DNA from: Phycicoccus sp. CSK15P-2
Lineage (GTDB): Bacteria > Actinomycetota > Actinomycetes > Actinomycetales > Dermatophilaceae
Length of the DNA: 64,000 nucleotides
Direction: 5' to 3'
NCBI RefSeq assembly: GCF_016888005.1
Contig: NZ_JAFDVE010000008.1
Location: 62,001-126,000 of the forward strand
A program made the position numbers and the translations under genes. Within the stretch, counting starts at the first letter, position 1. Every line of letters begins with the position of its first letter. Positions 1-7,595 of the stretch are shown here, piece after piece. The notes beneath the pieces are model-generated. The model ran no database searches, was not told where the DNA came from, and saw only the letters and a list, made by a program, of their open reading frames with translations.

Positions 1-327
1 ACCTCCGAGGGCACCGACCTCTCGACGCCGAACCTCGACGCCGGGACGGGCGAGGCCGGCGAGGAGCCGCTGACGCTCGCGGAGCACGCCACGGAGGAGG
101 CCGCCGAGACCCCCGCAGGTGCGGTCACGCTGCCGGAGAAGGCCGCTGCCCCGCAGGAGGACGGCACGGCCCCGGAGGGCTTCTCCGTCAAGGGCAACGC
201 CGGCTCCGGGCTCTACCACGAGCCGGGCAGCCGCTGGTACGAGTCCACTGTCGCCGAGTTCTGGTTCAGGTCCGCCGAGGACGCCGAGTCCGCGGGCTAC
301 AAGAAGGCCGGGTCCCCGAAGGGCTGA
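1..327 (+). CDS. C-terminal part of a protein ending in a sunset-like domain (5' truncated by window)
   Basis: The reading frame is open from base 1 and stops at TGA 325-327; the start lies outside the window. The first ~60 residues are an acidic, Ala/Glu/Pro-rich linker of low complexity. The last ~45 residues contain GNAGSGLYHEPGSRWY followed by AEFWF and AESAGYKKA. That pattern matches the small C-terminal 'sunset' domain found on many actinobacterial proteins, often after a disordered linker. Its function is unknown to me, so no role is assigned. The gene converges on the VWA gene, with a hairpin between them. Confidence 0.6.
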   Translation, partial: TSEGTDLSTPNLDAGTGEAGEEPLTLAEHATEEAAETPAGAVTLPEKAAAPQEDGTAPEGFSVKGNAGSGLYHEPGSRWYESTVAEFWFRSAEDAESAGYKKAGSPKG

Positions 328-343
328 CCTCCGCCATCCATGC

Positions 344-380
344 CGACGCCGGCCGTCCCTCCGCGGGGTGGCCGGCGTCG
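344..380. terminator. Hairpin between convergent genes
   Basis: Perfect 11-bp arms (344-354 and 370-380) enclose a 15-nt loop that itself has short complementary C and G runs. It lies in the 64-bp gap between a rightward stop (327) and a leftward stop (392), so it probably serves as a bidirectional terminator. There is no T-tract, which is common for actinobacterial hairpins. Confidence 0.6.
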
Positions 381-391
381 TGTGTGGGGGC

Positions 392-1930
392 CTAGGCGGT
401 GACGCGGTCGACGAGGCCGACGAGCTCGGCGACGTCCCGGTCCCCGTCGAGGATCTCCGGGAGGACGGACGCCTCGCGGCGCAGCACCTCCGGGCCTGCC
501 CAGCGGGACCAGGGGCCGCCGGTGAGGTGGTCGGTGAGCATCGCGACGACGAGGTCCTGCCGCAGCCGTGGCGACGCCTCGGCGAGGTCGCTCGGGCAGT
601 CGCCGATGGTGAGCCACCGGAAACGCTCGACGGGGCGGCCGGAGTCGTCGAGGTACCGGACGGTGGCGGTGACGAAGGCGTCCCGTCCGCCGCCGTCGCG
701 CAGCTCGACGTCGTAGAGGGCGGTCGTCGCGTGTCCCGCCAGCACCTCACCGCCGTCCACGGCGTCGTTGCGGAAGTCGCGGTCCGCGACGGCACGGTTC
801 TCGTAGCCGATGAGGCGGTAGCCGGCCACCTGCTCGGGGTCGAACTCCACCTGCGCCTTGGCATCCCGGGCGGTGACGGCGAGGGTCGCGGTGAGGTCGT
901 GGGCGAAGACGCGCTCGGCCTCGTCGGCGGTGTCGACGTAGACGTGCCATCCGTCGCCGTTGTCGGCCAGCTGCTCGAGGAGCTCGTCGTCGTAGTCGGC
1001 GATGCCGACGCCGACGGACACGAGGTTGATGCCGGCACGCGCCTCGGTGCTGATCCGCTCGAGGATGCCGCCGGACGTCGTCTCACCGACGTTGGCGACG
1101 CCGTCACTGACGAGGACGACACGGGTCATCCGTTCCTCGGAGGCCATGTCGGCGGCGAGGTCGTACCCGAGAGCGAGGCCGGCGGCCGCGTTCGTGGAGT
1201 CCATGGGGCGCAGGCTGTCGACGGCCTCGAAGATGCGGCCGGCATCGGCCACGCGGGTCGGCTCGAGCGCCAGCCGGGCCTCGGTGGAGTAGCAGACCAT
1301 GGCGACGCGGTCGTCGCGGTCGAGGGAGGAAACGAGTGCGCGCAGCGCGGTCTTCGTCGTCTCCATCTTGCCGGCCTCCCGCATCGAGCCGGAGCAGTCG
1401 ACGACGAGGGAGAGGTCGACCCCGCTCCGGTTCTCGTGGTCGGGGTCGGCGGCGCGGATGCCGACACGGACGATGCGGTGGCGCGGCTGGAACGGGAGGG
1501 TGGCGGCATCGATGTGCACGTCGAGGCCGTCGCTCGGCGCGTCGTAGTCCTGCTCGAAGTAGTTGACGAACTCCTCGGTGCGGACCTCGTCCGCCGGCGG
1601 CGTGTACCCGCGGGAGACGGCGTCGCGGAAGCGGGTGTAGGAACCGGTGTCGATGTCGAGGGCGAACGTGGACAGCGGGTCGGCGGCGGCGTCGGTCATC
1701 GACTCGTCGAGGGGACGCTCGCGGTCCCGGAGGTCACGCGGCGGGTTCTCGTCGAGCTGCGTCGAGGGCGGTTCGGCGCCGCGGTTCGGGCCCGGCTGGA
1801 TGGGGCCTGCCGCGCGGTCCCGCGCGGATGTCTCGTCGCTCGTCGAGCCACTCGCGCATCCGGTGGCGGCGAGCGCGATCACGAGCGCGGCGCCGGTCAG
1901 TGTGCTGGTCCTGCGGTGTGTGGTCCCCAT
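392..1930 (-). CDS. VWA-domain lipoprotein (YfbK-like)
   Basis: A 512-aa protein when started at the ATG (1928-1930) that opens a lipoprotein signal: MGTTHRR, a hydrophobic stretch and lipobox ATGC with Cys25. An upstream extension is open but would bury the signal. Domains in order: an N-terminal von Willebrand-associated domain (~80-165, with STFALDIDTGSYTRFR); a VWA domain from ~180 with the MIDAS motif DCSGS and a later SDGVANVG; and a C-terminal DUF3520-like region (~345-490, with VEFDPEQVAGYRLIGYENR). This architecture is that of YfbK-type lipoproteins, which are membrane-anchored metal-dependent adhesion-type modules. The physiological ligand is unknown. Its 239-bp upstream region is shared with the divergent gene at 2170. 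Confidence 0.85.
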   Translation of the reverse strand: MGTTHRRTSTLTGAALVIALAATGCASGSTSDETSARDRAAGPIQPGPNRGAEPPSTQLDENPPRDLRDRERPLDESMTDAAADPLSTFALDIDTGSYTRFRDAVSRGYTPPADEVRTEEFVNYFEQDYDAPSDGLDVHIDAATLPFQPRHRIVRVGIRAADPDHENRSGVDLSLVVDCSGSMREAGKMETTKTALRALVSSLDRDDRVAMVCYSTEARLALEPTRVADAGRIFEAVDSLRPMDSTNAAAGLALGYDLAADMASEERMTRVVLVSDGVANVGETTSGGILERISTEARAGINLVSVGVGIADYDDELLEQLADNGDGWHVYVDTADEAERVFAHDLTATLAVTARDAKAQVEFDPEQVAGYRLIGYENRAVADRDFRNDAVDGGEVLAGHATTALYDVELRDGGGRDAFVTATVRYLDDSGRPVERFRWLTIGDCPSDLAEASPRLRQDLVVAMLTDHLTGGPWSRWAGPEVLRREASVLPEILDGDRDVAELVGLVDRVTA

Positions 1931-2169
1931 GATGCCCCTCCGGGTCGACGTCGGTGTCTCGCTGTGACCGGACGCTAGGGCTCTCGGATCCGCTCCGGCG
2001 CAACGGTTATCGGGACGTGACCGGACCGATGTCGGTTCGTGTCCGACGAGTCGCGTTCGTGTCCGTCCCGTGGCCGCGCCGTGACCAACCCGGGATCGCT
2101 GGTCGCCTCGGCGGGGCGGATCCGCCCGTCCGGGTGACAGGGAGGCAACGGCGGACGGATGATGCTGGG

Positions 2170-3291
2170 GTGCGACGGTCGCGCCGGCTCGGGTCGTGGG
2201 TCGTCGCCGCGGTAGCCGCGGTGACGCTCCCCGCAGTCGTGTGCGTGCCCGCATGGAGCGCCGAGCCACCGCCGGCTCCGTCGTCCGATGCCGGCCCGCC
2301 GAGCGACGAGGACGTCGAGAAGGCGGACGAGGCCGCGGCAGAGGCGGCCGAGGAGGTCGCCGCGATCACGGCGAAGCTGGAGAAGGCCGAGGAACGGCTC
2401 GAAGCGATTCAGCTGCAGGTGAGTGAGGCCGTCGCAGCGCACGAGCTCGCGGAGCGCCGCCTGACCGCAGCCGAGGAGGCAGAGCAGCGGGCCCAGGATG
2501 AGCTGTCGGCCGCGCAGGCCGCGCACGCGTCGGCGACCGAGGCGCTGGCCGGCGAGGCGGCGCAGCTCTACATGCAGGGTGGAGGCCTCCAGGACCTCAC
2601 GACGCTGCTGCTCTCACCGCCCAACACGATGTCGGACCTCGCGTTCGTCCTCGACGGCAACGCGCGCCGCGCCCAGCGGCAGCTCGACCGTGCGACGGCT
2701 GCCGAGTGGCAGGCCACCGTCCGGGCGGAGGAGCTGTCCCGGGCTCGGGACGCCCGGGAGTCGGCTGCCGGTCGGGCGGCGACCACCCGCGCGTCCACCG
2801 AGGAGGAGGCCGAGGAGGCGAGCGCCGAAGCCGCGAGGCTCGGGGAGGAACAGGAGCGCCTGGCCACCCGACTGGCCGAGCTCGAGAAGGGCGCGGCCGA
2901 CCTGGCGCGCCAGCGGGAGGCTGCGGCCGGGTTGGGTAGCGCGCTCGTCGGGGTGCAGGCGGGGGACGCCTCGGGCGCCGGGCCCGCGGCCGCCCAACGC
3001 ATCGCGCGTGACGCGATGCCGGCGTTCGGCTGGGACGACGACGAGTTCGCCTGCCTCGTCACGCTGTGGCACTTCGAGTCCGGATGGAGCTGGAGCGCGA
3101 CGAACCGGTCGTCCGGGGCGTACGGCATCCCGCAGGCCCTACCCGGCTGGAAGATGGCGAGCGCCGGCAGCGACTGGCTCACCAACCCGGCGACGCAGAT
3201 CGCGTGGGGGCTGGGGTACATCGACCAGGTCTACGGCTCGCCGTGCACGGCGCTCAAGGCCTTCAACTCCCGCTCCCCCCACTGGTACTGA
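2170..3291 (+). CDS. Secreted coiled-coil protein with C-terminal lytic-transglycosylase-like domain
   Basis: From GTG 2170 the protein has 373 aa and begins with a basic Sec signal (VRRSRRLGSW, then VVAAVAAVTLPAVV). Residues ~40-250 are almost entirely Ala/Glu/Arg heptads, a long coiled coil like those of peptidoglycan-hydrolase regulators (NlpC/P60 and EnvC types). The last ~110 residues have the soluble-lytic-transglycosylase/aggregation-promoting-factor layout: FACLVTLWHFESGW with a candidate catalytic Glu, then SSGAYGIPQALPG, ATQIAWGLGYI and a terminal FNSRSPHWY. It presumably acts on peptidoglycan outside the membrane, with the coiled coil controlling access. GTG 2134 is an alternative start; I prefer 2170 because the signal then starts cleanly. 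Confidence 0.75.
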   Translation: MRRSRRLGSWVVAAVAAVTLPAVVCVPAWSAEPPPAPSSDAGPPSDEDVEKADEAAAEAAEEVAAITAKLEKAEERLEAIQLQVSEAVAAHELAERRLTAAEEAEQRAQDELSAAQAAHASATEALAGEAAQLYMQGGGLQDLTTLLLSPPNTMSDLAFVLDGNARRAQRQLDRATAAEWQATVRAEELSRARDARESAAGRAATTRASTEEEAEEASAEAARLGEEQERLATRLAELEKGAADLARQREAAAGLGSALVGVQAGDASGAGPAAAQRIARDAMPAFGWDDDEFACLVTLWHFESGWSWSATNRSSGAYGIPQALPGWKMASAGSDWLTNPATQIAWGLGYIDQVYGSPCTALKAFNSRSPHWY

Positions 3292-3392
3292 GGTTCCACG
3301 TCCGCATCCGTCGGCGTCGGAGGGGCCGGCCGGCTGCTGCCTCGTGGGGCGAGGGGCGGGCGAGCCGCCGGCTCAGCTCTCATCAGGCTTGT

Positions 3393-3445
3393 AATGGAAA
3401 GTATTTATGCCATTAAGCGCTATAGTGGAAGCGATAATTGCCATT
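3393..3445. promoter_or_regulatory. Twin operator repeats upstream of the hipB-like gene
   Basis: An AT-rich patch in otherwise GC-rich DNA contains two 22-bp imperfect direct repeats, 3393-3414 and 3424-3445. Each begins (A/G)TGGAA and ends TGCCATT, so each is itself a weak inverted repeat of TGG...CCA. They are 31 bp apart, about three helical turns. A -10-like TATAGT (3421-3426) abuts the second copy. They are probably binding sites for the XRE repressor encoded 11 bp downstream. Confidence 0.6.
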
Positions 3446-3455
3446 GAGGAGTTCC

Positions 3456-3755
3456 ATGCGGCGCCCCACCCCCGCCAAGACCCGGCGTGCCGCCGCCCAG
3501 ATCGGCGAGCACGTCCTCACCTGGCGCAAGCTGCACGAGCTCACCGCCGAGCAGGTGTGCCAGCGTGCCGGCATCTCGCGCCCCACGCTGCGTAAGGTCG
3601 AGTCGGGCGACCCGACCGTGAGCCTCGAGACGTTCCTGAACGTCCTGCGCGCGCTGGGGCGGCTCGACTCCGTCGTCACCGCGCTGGATCCGTACGAGAC
3701 CGAGCTCGGGCGTGCGCGCGCTGACCAGGCGCTCCCGGAGCGAGTACGTCGATGA
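3456..3755 (+). CDS. XRE-family HTH regulator, HipB-like antitoxin
   Basis: A 99-aa protein started at ATG 3456, preceded by GAGGA with 5-nt spacing; a TTG at 3438 is less likely. The helix-turn-helix spans roughly residues 15-70: IGEHVLTWRKLHELTAEQVC, then AGISRPTLRKVESGDPTVSL. This is the typical sequence of the HTH partner of actinobacterial HipA kinases. The stop overlaps the next ATG (ATGA at 3752-3755), the coupling expected of a hipBA operon. The downstream hipA is reduced to its two ends, so this is an antitoxin left without a functional toxin. It probably still represses its own promoter. Confidence 0.8.
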   Translation: MRRPTPAKTRRAAAQIGEHVLTWRKLHELTAEQVCQRAGISRPTLRKVESGDPTVSLETFLNVLRALGRLDSVVTALDPYETELGRARADQALPERVRR

Positions 3756-3904
3756 CCGAGGAACTGGAGGTTGCCGGTGAGGTCTCCGAGGCGACCCGGG
3801 CCTGGCGCGAGGTGGCTGCGTCCAACGGCATTCCGGATTCGGAGATGACGCGCTTCGAGGGGGCCTTCGAGGGGCTGCGGGACGACATGGACCGCCGCAG
3901 CTGA
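3752..3904 (+). pseudogene. hipA remnant with large in-frame internal deletion
   Basis: A 50-codon frame starts at an ATG that overlaps the hipB stop by four bases. The first residues (MTEELEV) look like a HipA N-terminus. The rest (SEATRAWREVAASNGIPDSE, then MTRFEGAFEGL) looks like the extreme C-terminus of HipA kinases, where a W-R-x-V-A-x-x-N-G-I-P pattern is typical. HipA kinases are usually above 400 aa, so the kinase core is missing while both ends stay in frame. I read this as a deletion derivative rather than a real small gene. Alternatively it could be translated as a small protein of unknown use. Confidence 0.65.
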
Positions 3905-4129
3905 TCGAAGGCGGGAGCACCGAGGAGCGCCTGGTTCGGGCCGGATCAACGCGCCGGTTCGGTCACCCGTCGACCTCTGCAAGAAGGCGTTCCTGGGCGG
4001 CCTCGAGCGCCGAGCGGTGCATCCGTCGGTACTCGATGGCCACCGGCGGAGCTTCTCAAGCCACACGACATCCAGCTACCGGAACGGTGGAATCGCACGT
4101 AGTTCTCGGACTGCGGATCCGAGGTGCGC

Positions 4130-5140
4130 TCAGCCCCTCCGCGTCCCCTTGATCCGCTTGTACTGGTCGACGGCCTTGCGGGAACTGCGCCAGACACCAT
4201 CGGAACCTTGGACGGCATCGAGACGCCCACGCTGCGCCGCCTGTCGGAGGGCAGCGATGCTGAACTCCTCGTTGGCCAGGGCTGCCAGTGGGACGATCCG
4301 GGCCGGGCCGGCAACGTTCGGAACGATGAACCGGTTGAGGTTGTCGTACATGGCCCGAGCGAGGAGCTCGCCAAGCGGCCCGACGTCGCCCACGTCGGCC
4401 TTCTGCAGGGCCGTCAGATACGTGGTCCGCTGCTTCTTCAACACCACGACCGGGGGGTATCCCAAGCGCACGAGGATGAGGTTGAGGACCAGGCGGCCGG
4501 TTCGGCCGTTGCCATCGATGAAGGGGTGGATCCGCTCGAACTGCTCGTGGATCCGGGCAAGTCGCTCCGGGACAGGCGTCTCCGACTCGGCGAGGAGCCC
4601 GCCTTCCCTGTCGTTGACGGCCTGAACCCAACCCTGCACCTGGGCATCGACCAGCGGCCAGGCGGGAGGGGTCATCCCTCCGCCGAACGGATGGATGTCG
4701 TGCTGGCGGAAGTTGCCCGGGCCTTCGTGGTCGGTGGCGTCGGGATGGGGAGCGACTTGCCAGATCGGGTCCATGGCGAGCTTGTGGATGTGCCGCAGCT
4801 CGTGGACGGAGACAAGACCCCCGTCGTGCCAGTCACCGGGTTCGAGAGCCTGTGCGTACACCCACTGCGCCGCATCCCCGTACCCCTTGACCTCCATGTA
4901 CTCCTTGAGGGGCTTGGCACCGACTGCCCTCCCTCGCTCGAGCAGGAGCTCGACCTCCCGCAGGACAAGTGTGTTGCCCTCGAGCGCTGTTGAGTGGTGC
5001 GCCTCCAGATGCCAGATGTCCGACCAGATTGCCTCTGACTCCTTCGGTGACGGAAGGCCGCCCAGACGGTCGCGCAACTCTGCGAGGGCTGCCTCGAGCC
5101 GGGTGTAGACGGTCGCCCGCGATGGCCGTCCGCGAGCCAT
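4130..5140 (-). CDS. Fic family protein (class II, self-inhibited AMPylase type)
   Basis: A 336-aa protein. The Fic motif HPFIDGNGRTGR lies near residues 204-215 with all catalytic positions present: the His base, the acidic metal ligand and the Arg at the end. An inhibitory-helix motif STALEGN lies near residues 50-56, N-terminal to the Fic core, as in class II Fic proteins where a Glu blocks productive ATP binding. The C-terminal ~75 residues look like a small winged-helix (FSIAALRQAAQRGRLDAV, then DGVWRSSRKAVDQYKR). Known members transfer AMP from ATP to Ser/Thr/Tyr on target proteins; the target here cannot be told. No antitoxin gene is adjacent. Two palindromes just upstream suggest autoregulation through the C-terminal winged helix (inference). 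Confidence 0.88.
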   Translation of the reverse strand: MARGRPSRATVYTRLEAALAELRDRLGGLPSPKESEAIWSDIWHLEAHHSTALEGNTLVLREVELLLERGRAVGAKPLKEYMEVKGYGDAAQWVYAQALEPGDWHDGGLVSVHELRHIHKLAMDPIWQVAPHPDATDHEGPGNFRQHDIHPFGGGMTPPAWPLVDAQVQGWVQAVNDREGGLLAESETPVPERLARIHEQFERIHPFIDGNGRTGRLVLNLILVRLGYPPVVVLKKQRTTYLTALQKADVGDVGPLGELLARAMYDNLNRFIVPNVAGPARIVPLAALANEEFSIAALRQAAQRGRLDAVQGSDGVWRSSRKAVDQYKRIKGTRRG

Positions 5141-5183
5141 GCCGCCTCCGTTTGATGCGCTGGTCGACTAGATGCTGGATCTT

Positions 5184-5230
5184 ATCAACTTAGTTGATCA
5201 CCCTAGGCGGGACCCAATTGATCTGATCAA
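5184..5230. promoter_or_regulatory. Two tandem palindromes upstream of fic
   Basis: Palindrome 1 is ATCAACT-T-AGTTGAT (5184-5198) and palindrome 2 is TTGATC-T-GATCAA (5218-5230). Their centres are 33 bp apart and the nearer arm is ~44 bp upstream of the fic start. All four arms share a GTTGAT-like half-site. A leftward -10-like TAAGAT overlaps palindrome 1. They are probable operator sites for fic. Confidence 0.6.
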
Positions 5231-5258
5231 CGAGCAGCACATCCATCCGGGTACGGCC

Positions 5259-5460
5259 CTACCCGCCGACGGACAAACTGCTGGGCGCTAGCAGGTATCC
5301 GCGACGAGAGCACAACTGCTGCCACGCCTCCTCGTCGACCGCTGCATAGTTGCGTCCCCGGCACCTTGCACAACCGCGTCCAGGCAACCTTGCTGACGAG
5401 GTCCTCCGAGGCGACCGAAGCCGTGTTGATCGCTCTGACTGTCTCCTCGTCCGTGGCCAC
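5259..5460 (-). pseudogene. Possible frameshifted small gene remnant
   Basis: From GTG 5460 leftward the first ~33 codons read like a normal soluble protein (VATDEETVRAINTASVASED, then LVSKVAWTRLC). The frame then turns improbable. A shift to another frame gives GRNYAAVDEEAWQQLCSRRG and a TAG at 5259-5261. This looks like one coding sequence broken by a small indel. I do not recognise the family. It lies in the accessory island between fic and the next gene, where decay is expected. It could be chance in GC-rich DNA. Confidence 0.3.
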
Positions 5461-5535
5461 GGCTCAAGGGTATGGCGCGCCCCTCGCGAGTCGCAGCCAA
5501 GAGCCGCCGCACAGCGATGGCGCCGTCTGACGGCA

Positions 5536-6174
5536 CTAGGGATCTGCAACCTCAACCTTGAGGTGTCCGTCGTCGCGGGCAACCCAGAACACGTCCAGCC
5601 TCAAGCGGTCCTTCGCCAGCCTAGGCAGCCGGTCGATGAGCCCCCCGTATTGACGGTTCCGAGGGAGCGCTATGCCGTACCGGGCGTGAGGGTCGTTCAT
5701 TCGCTGCACTAGTTCGCCGAGGGCGCCGAGGAAGTAGTTGACCTGCTGAGGTCCGCTCTGACCGACTTCGCCCTTGGCCTCGATGACGTAGCGTCGGCCA
5801 TCTGCGTGTCGGGCATCGATGTCGATGCCGCGGGTGCGTCCCCAGGCGACAGTGACTTGGAAGCCGCGATCGACGAGATAGGCCCGAACCGCTTCCTTGA
5901 CCTCGTCTTCAACGATGCGGGTGGCGCTCGCTGCTGCGGGGCGTGCCGGTGATGGTGATACGACGCTGAGATCGTCGGCGGCGCCATCGAAGAGTGCGTT
6001 GACGATCTTCCCATTCGGACCGGGGAGACGCCGGAGGCGACCTTGGGCCTCCAAGCGGCGCGCCACCTGGTTCACCGACTGCCGATGGGGCACGTCCAGA
6101 CGACGAGCGAGGACGTCGTCGTCCAGTGGTTCGAACCGGATCGCCGCCAAGACCCGTTCGGCCAAGCTGCTCAT
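5536..6174 (-). CDS. N-terminal winged-helix plus PD-(D/E)XK nuclease-fold protein
   Basis: A 212-aa protein started at the ATG of MSSLAERVLAAIRFEPLDDD; the frame is open further upstream but that part overlaps the integrase and is not protein-like. Residues 1-65 look like a winged helix-turn-helix (DDVLARRLDVPHRQSVNQVA, then RRLEAQGRLRRL). Residues ~90-200 look like a restriction-endonuclease fold: the candidate metal-binding Asp in GIDIDARHADGRRYVIEAKG is followed by E-A-K, giving D...ExK, with Q and an aromatic-rich C-terminal half. Proteins of this shape include Mrr-like or repair-type nucleases and non-catalytic regulators. Nothing nearby fixes the role. Its setting among TA genes and integrase debris makes a defence or mobile-element role plausible, but this is inference. 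Confidence 0.6.
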   Translation of the reverse strand: MSSLAERVLAAIRFEPLDDDVLARRLDVPHRQSVNQVARRLEAQGRLRRLPGPNGKIVNALFDGAADDLSVVSPSPARPAAASATRIVEDEVKEAVRAYLVDRGFQVTVAWGRTRGIDIDARHADGRRYVIEAKGEVGQSGPQQVNYFLGALGELVQRMNDPHARYGIALPRNRQYGGLIDRLPRLAKDRLRLDVFWVARDDGHLKVEVADP

Positions 6175-6223
6175 GCAGCCAATCTGCCAGAGCTCAGCAA
6201 GGACGGCGGGTCGCGGCGCACCT

Positions 6224-6307
6224 TGCCCCGCGTGGGTCGACGAGTACATCGAGCGGCGGGCCGCCGAGGCCGACTGGCCATTCGAGGTGGAGGACGACTG
6301 GCCGTGA
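6224..6307 (+). pseudogene. Possible C-terminal remnant of an excisionase-type gene
   Basis: The frame ending at TGA 6305-6307 reads PAWVDEYIERRAAEADWPFE and then VEDDWP immediately before, and overlapping, the integrase GTG (6304). In actinobacterial integrative elements a small HTH excisionase commonly overlaps the integrase start in this way. No N-terminal HTH can be seen because the DNA upstream codes for the leftward gene on the other strand. The assignment rests on position and composition only. Confidence 0.3.
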
Positions 6308-6855
6308 GCCGGCGGCCGAACGGGGGGTCGATCTACCCGCACCGCAACGGCTGGTCCGCGCACGTGTGGATCGTCACCCCGACCAGGCGCCGGCAGCGCA
6401 AGTCGGTGTACGGGAAGACCCGCGAGGAGGTCCACGCCAAGTGGCTCCGCCTCCACCAGCAGGCGCGGCGGGGACCGGTGGCGCCGGTCTCCCCGCGCCT
6501 GTGGGACTTCCTCCGGCGGTGGCTGCGCGAGACGGTCAAGCCCAACCTGCCGCCGGCGACCGCGGCGAACTACGAGATGTTCGCCCGCCTCTACATCGTC
6601 CCCGACCTCGGCAACCGCCCACTCGACAAGCTCATGGTCCGCGACGTCCAGGTCTGGGTGAACGCGCTCCGGACACGGTGCCCGTGCTGCGCCCAGGGCA
6701 AGGACGCGGTGCGTGCCGTGCCGCACGCGGATGACGCTGAGTCAGCTGGGAAGTCAGCTCGGCCAGGTGTGATCGCGGATACCCGCAGCTACTTCGTTTC
6801 GTTCGGATGGTTGGTGTGGCAGTCGACAAGCACCACTGTCTGGCCGTTGACGTAG
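6304..6855 (+). pseudogene. Truncated tyrosine recombinase (phage-type integrase), catalytic domain missing
   Basis: From GTG 6304 the frame encodes an arm-type DNA-binding N-terminus (GGSIYPHRNGWSAHVWIV). A SAM-like core-binding domain follows (LWDFLRRWLRETVKPNLPPA, then TAANYEMFARLYIVPDLGNR and VRDVQVWVNALR). After ~6710 the sequence stops resembling an integrase, and the frame runs into the antisense of the RelE-like toxin gene to a stop at 6855. The whole catalytic domain with R...HxxR...Y is absent, so it cannot recombine DNA. It is the scar of an integrative element that probably used the nearby tRNA-Ala, and the downstream part appears replaced by the TA cassette. Confidence 0.75.
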
Positions 6856-7124
6856 AACCAGATGCGAGCTCCGTTACTGAGCTCGTGCTGCCAGCGCTCG
6901 TGTGTACCGCCCTGGTGGGTCACCTGCGCCAGGTCTCCCTTCAGGGGATGGTTCTTGGGCTGCCGCTCTTTGGGGCGCTTGGTCAAGAAGTCCCAAGCAT
7001 CCACGAGCGCGTTGCGCTGGGTCGCCTTGAGATCCGTCCAGCCCTTCTCGGCTTGACGCGTACCGAAGACGATCGTGTACTCAGCCTTCTTGATCGGCCT
7101 GGGAACCTCGTGGCGCTTCGCCAT
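6789..7124 (-). CDS. RelE/ParE-superfamily toxin
   Basis: A 111-aa basic protein with the compact toxin fold pattern: KKAEYTIVFGTRQAEKGWTD near the start, a helical middle, then NHPLKGDLAQVTH, WQHELSNGARIWFYVNGQTV and VLVDCHTNHP at the end. The family are ribosome-dependent mRNA interferases or gyrase poisons; which applies here cannot be told. Its ATG (7122-7124) shares one base with the upstream antitoxin stop (TGATG), so translation is coupled. The gene appears intact, unlike the other toxins in the window. Confidence 0.75.
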   Translation of the reverse strand: MAKRHEVPRPIKKAEYTIVFGTRQAEKGWTDLKATQRNALVDAWDFLTKRPKERQPKNHPLKGDLAQVTHQGGTHERWQHELSNGARIWFYVNGQTVVLVDCHTNHPNETK

Positions 7125-7588
7125 CAGGCCTGACGCGGGTCGGTGGCCTCGGGCAGGTCATCGTACCAATCCAGCTCGTCGTCGGGAGTGAATCCGGCAG
7201 CCTTGGCCTGTGCGGTGTTGAACCACTCATGAAGGTCGACTAGAAACGGTCCGAAGTCCTGAACAGCAGCACAGCCTCGAGCGCTCTGGACGATCTCCAT
7301 GGCGAAGGTCTCTCGCTCGGATTCGCTGAGGAAGCGCATCCATGGGAACCGATCCTGCAGCCGATCCACGAATGGTTGAGACTCAGGCCCAAGGGAAGCC
7401 GCGATCAAGTCAGCCGCCATGCGAAGCACGGTGCTCTGTCGCTCAACCTCACTCTTTCGCGTGAGGACAAGCGTCTCTCCATCACGCCGTGTGATCTCAA
7501 CAGCCCCCTGATCCGCAGCCTGGAAGACCTCGGCCGAGTTGCGGGACAACGCCGAGGACTGGACGACACGGGACATGGTCAGGCTCAT
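7124..7588 (-). CDS. Phd-like antitoxin with C-terminal extension
   Basis: 154 aa from ATG 7588. The N-terminus VVQSSALSRNSAEVFQAADQ followed by GAVEITRRDGETLVLTRKSE is the Phd/YefM-type DNA-binding domain (prevent-host-death fold). The C-terminal ~100 residues are acidic and longer than the usual toxin-neutralising tail. Possible starts are ATG 7597, 7588 and 7576. The promoter geometry puts transcription start near 7588-7590, and there is no Shine-Dalgarno for any of them, so I favour a leaderless start at 7588. It is cotranscribed with the RelE-like toxin and should neutralise it and repress the operon. Confidence 0.75.
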   Translation of the reverse strand: MSLTMSRVVQSSALSRNSAEVFQAADQGAVEITRRDGETLVLTRKSEVERQSTVLRMAADLIAASLGPESQPFVDRLQDRFPWMRFLSESERETFAMEIVQSARGCAAVQDFGPFLVDLHEWFNTAQAKAAGFTPDDELDWYDDLPEATDPRQA

Positions 7589-7595
7589 GCGGACC

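Noticed and set aside
392-2269. Longer form of the VWA lipoprotein starting at 2269
   Set aside because: The lipoprotein signal begins at 1930; the upstream part is Arg-rich and overlaps the divergent promoter region.
3905-4129. Short minus-strand frame ending near 3970 (HRSALEAAQERLLAEVDG)
   Set aside because: Only ~26 codons, preceded by a stop, no homology recognised; noted as a possible remnant only.
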